Shown here one piece after another: positions 7,115 through 7,595 of a stretch of 7,595 nt of DNA. Made by a program: the position numbers and the translations under genes. This stretch comes from Lentisphaerota bacterium (GTDB taxonomy: Bacteria > Verrucomicrobiota > Lentisphaeria > Oligosphaerales > Oligosphaeraceae), in NCBI GenBank assembly GCA_012800625.1, contig JAAZIY010000266.1, positions 1 to 7,595 on the forward strand. The letters are read 5' to 3'. How positions within the stretch are numbered: the stretch's first letter is position 1; each line of letters starts with the position of its first letter. The notes under the pieces were generated by a model. The model ran no database searches. It worked only from the letters and a program-made list of their open reading frames with translations, and was not told where the DNA came from.

Positions 7115-7130
7115 AAGTCTATGACGTTTT

Positions 7131-7204
7131 TGCCCGATGGTGTAATGGTAGCACAACTGGTTCTGGTTCAGTTTGTCTTGGTTCAAATCCAGGTCGGGCA
7201 GCCA
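7131..7204 (+). tRNA. tRNA-Gln (anticodon CTG)
   Basis: Folds as a full cloverleaf. The acceptor stem TGCCCGA (7131-7137) pairs completely with TCGGGCA (7194-7200), with the T1-A72 weak first pair typical of tRNA-Gln. The D stem is GTG (7140-7142) with CAC (7152-7154), the loop holding GG. The anticodon stem ACTGG/TCAGT (7156-7160/7168-7172) ends in a G-T pair next to the loop TTCTGGT, giving anticodon CTG at 7163-7165, which reads CAG. The T stem CTTGG/CCAGG (7177-7181/7189-7193) closes loop TTCAAAT. The discriminator is G7201 and CCA (7202-7204) is encoded. As a single gene with its own promoter and terminator it looks like an independent unit. It reads only CAG, so a second Gln tRNA (TTG) should exist elsewhere or CAA would go undecoded. 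Confidence 0.96.
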
Positions 7205-7210
7205 CTATCA

Positions 7211-7246
7211 AGCCGTTTAACTCTAATGAGTTAAACGGCTTTTTTT
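7211..7246 (+). terminator. Strong intrinsic terminator after tRNA-Gln
   Basis: A perfect 13-bp stem, AGCCGTTTAACTC (7211-7223) with its complement (7228-7240), closes loop TAAT and is followed by a run of seven Ts (7240-7246). It starts 6 bases after the tRNA 3' CCA. Confidence 0.95.
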
Positions 7247-7390
7247 GTTTGTCCACCAAAACCGGCTTTTCGCACAACCGGCATACGCCGATTTTTGTCT
7301 CTATAGTTGCTTTTGGGGCTTAGGCGCTTATAGTTAGGCAGGCCGTTTTAATGTAGACCCCGTCCAAAAAGGGTGCCTGCCAGGAATTTG
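7247..7390. other. Intergenic region with nested inverted repeats
   Basis: No coding sequence is convincing here. A small CGGC-ATAC-GCCG hairpin (7279-7290) runs into five Ts and could be a weak second terminator. Further on, GGCAGGC (7337-7343) pairs with GCCTGCC (7375-7381), and GTCCAAA (7362-7368) pairs with TTTGGAC (7387-7393). The two pairs interlock, so only one can form at a time. They abut the 10-bp repeat array that starts at 7391. Confidence 0.55.
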
Positions 7391-7430
7391 GACACTAAGG
7401 GACACGAAGAGACACGAAGGCACACTAAGG
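7391..7430. repeat. 10-bp tandem repeat, array C (four units)
   Basis: Four units lie end to end with no spacer: GACACTAAGG, GACACGAAGA, GACACGAAGG and CACACTAAGG. Variation is confined mostly to positions 1, 6 and 10. This is the clearest copy of the family and runs opposite to the array after mnmE. Confidence 0.9.
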
Positions 7431-7508
7431 GCTTATGCGGCGTCTGCCCGTTTTGGTTTGTTGGGAAAATGGAGCCGGATAAAGCAGAAAAACTCGATGA
7501 AATCGCAT

Positions 7509-7595
7509 AAAAACGCAAATTTCCTGCAGAAATTTCAATTTTTTCTTGGGAATCTGTCCATTTGGTGCCCTGAAAGGGCAACCTATTAAAGCCCA
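7509..7595 (-). repeat. Right copy of ~85-bp inverted repeat (runs off window)
   Basis: Read on the minus strand it begins TGGGCTTTAATAGG, then TTGCCCTTTCAGGGCACC, and continues through AAGAAAAAATT to GCGTTTTT, matching 54-138 of the window. The core hairpin TGCCCT-GAA-AGGGCA is at 7566-7580 on the + strand. The window stops at GCCCA, where the left copy joins its CCCAGGG/CCCTGGG palindrome, so the equivalent palindrome may lie just past the end. A short minus-strand frame here starting MPFQGTK is an artefact of the repeat. Confidence 0.8.

Noticed and set aside
7348..7581. 77-residue minus-strand frame starting MPFQGTK
   Set aside because: It is built from the right repeat copy and the 10-bp array; it has no domain and no start context.
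54..7595. Composite transposon bounded by the inverted repeats
   Set aside because: No transposase or integrase, the cargo is core housekeeping genes, and the repeats are diverged from each other.

Overview
The window is a gene-dense, GC-rich chromosomal stretch from a bacterium, with every gene on the + strand. The small omega-like RNA polymerase subunit, the OleD-like reductase, and intergenic gaps filled with palindromes and a 10-bp 'GACACGAAGG' repeat suggest a PVC-superphylum organism (Lentisphaerota, Kiritimatiellota or Verrucomicrobiota), possibly anaerobic. This placement is inferred from remembered family and repeat character, not from a search.

Layout. Bases 1-432 hold no gene: a large palindrome, one copy of an ~85-bp repeat, and a cluster of three short hairpins before asnA. 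Then come asnA (433-1476, ammonia-dependent asparagine synthetase) and, 15 bases later, mnmE (1492-2862, tRNA wobble-uridine GTPase), probably one transcription unit. The next gap has five units of the 10-bp repeat and a possible promoter, followed by a small rpoZ-like gene (3009-3218) and a clear intrinsic terminator (3257-3285). A second possible unit has an MFS transporter (3332-4708), an OleD/3-beta-HSD-like extended SDR reductase (4753-5802) and an M28 zinc aminopeptidase (5867-7045). A tRNA-Gln with anticodon CTG (7131-7204) has its own promoter-like sequence and a strong terminator (7211-7246). The last ~350 bases hold no gene: nested inverted repeats, four more 10-bp units, and an inverted second copy of the ~85-bp repeat that runs off the window.

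The genes. Asparagine synthesis, tRNA modification, a polymerase subunit and a tRNA are housekeeping functions. The transporter, reductase and peptidase have no evident shared pathway; their co-transcription is inferred from spacing only. I see no defence system, CRISPR array, transposase, phage gene or biosynthetic cluster. The part not explained by ordinary genes is the repeat landscape: two diverged ~85-bp copies in opposite orientation near the two window ends, and a 10-bp-period array in at least three separate intergenic gaps.
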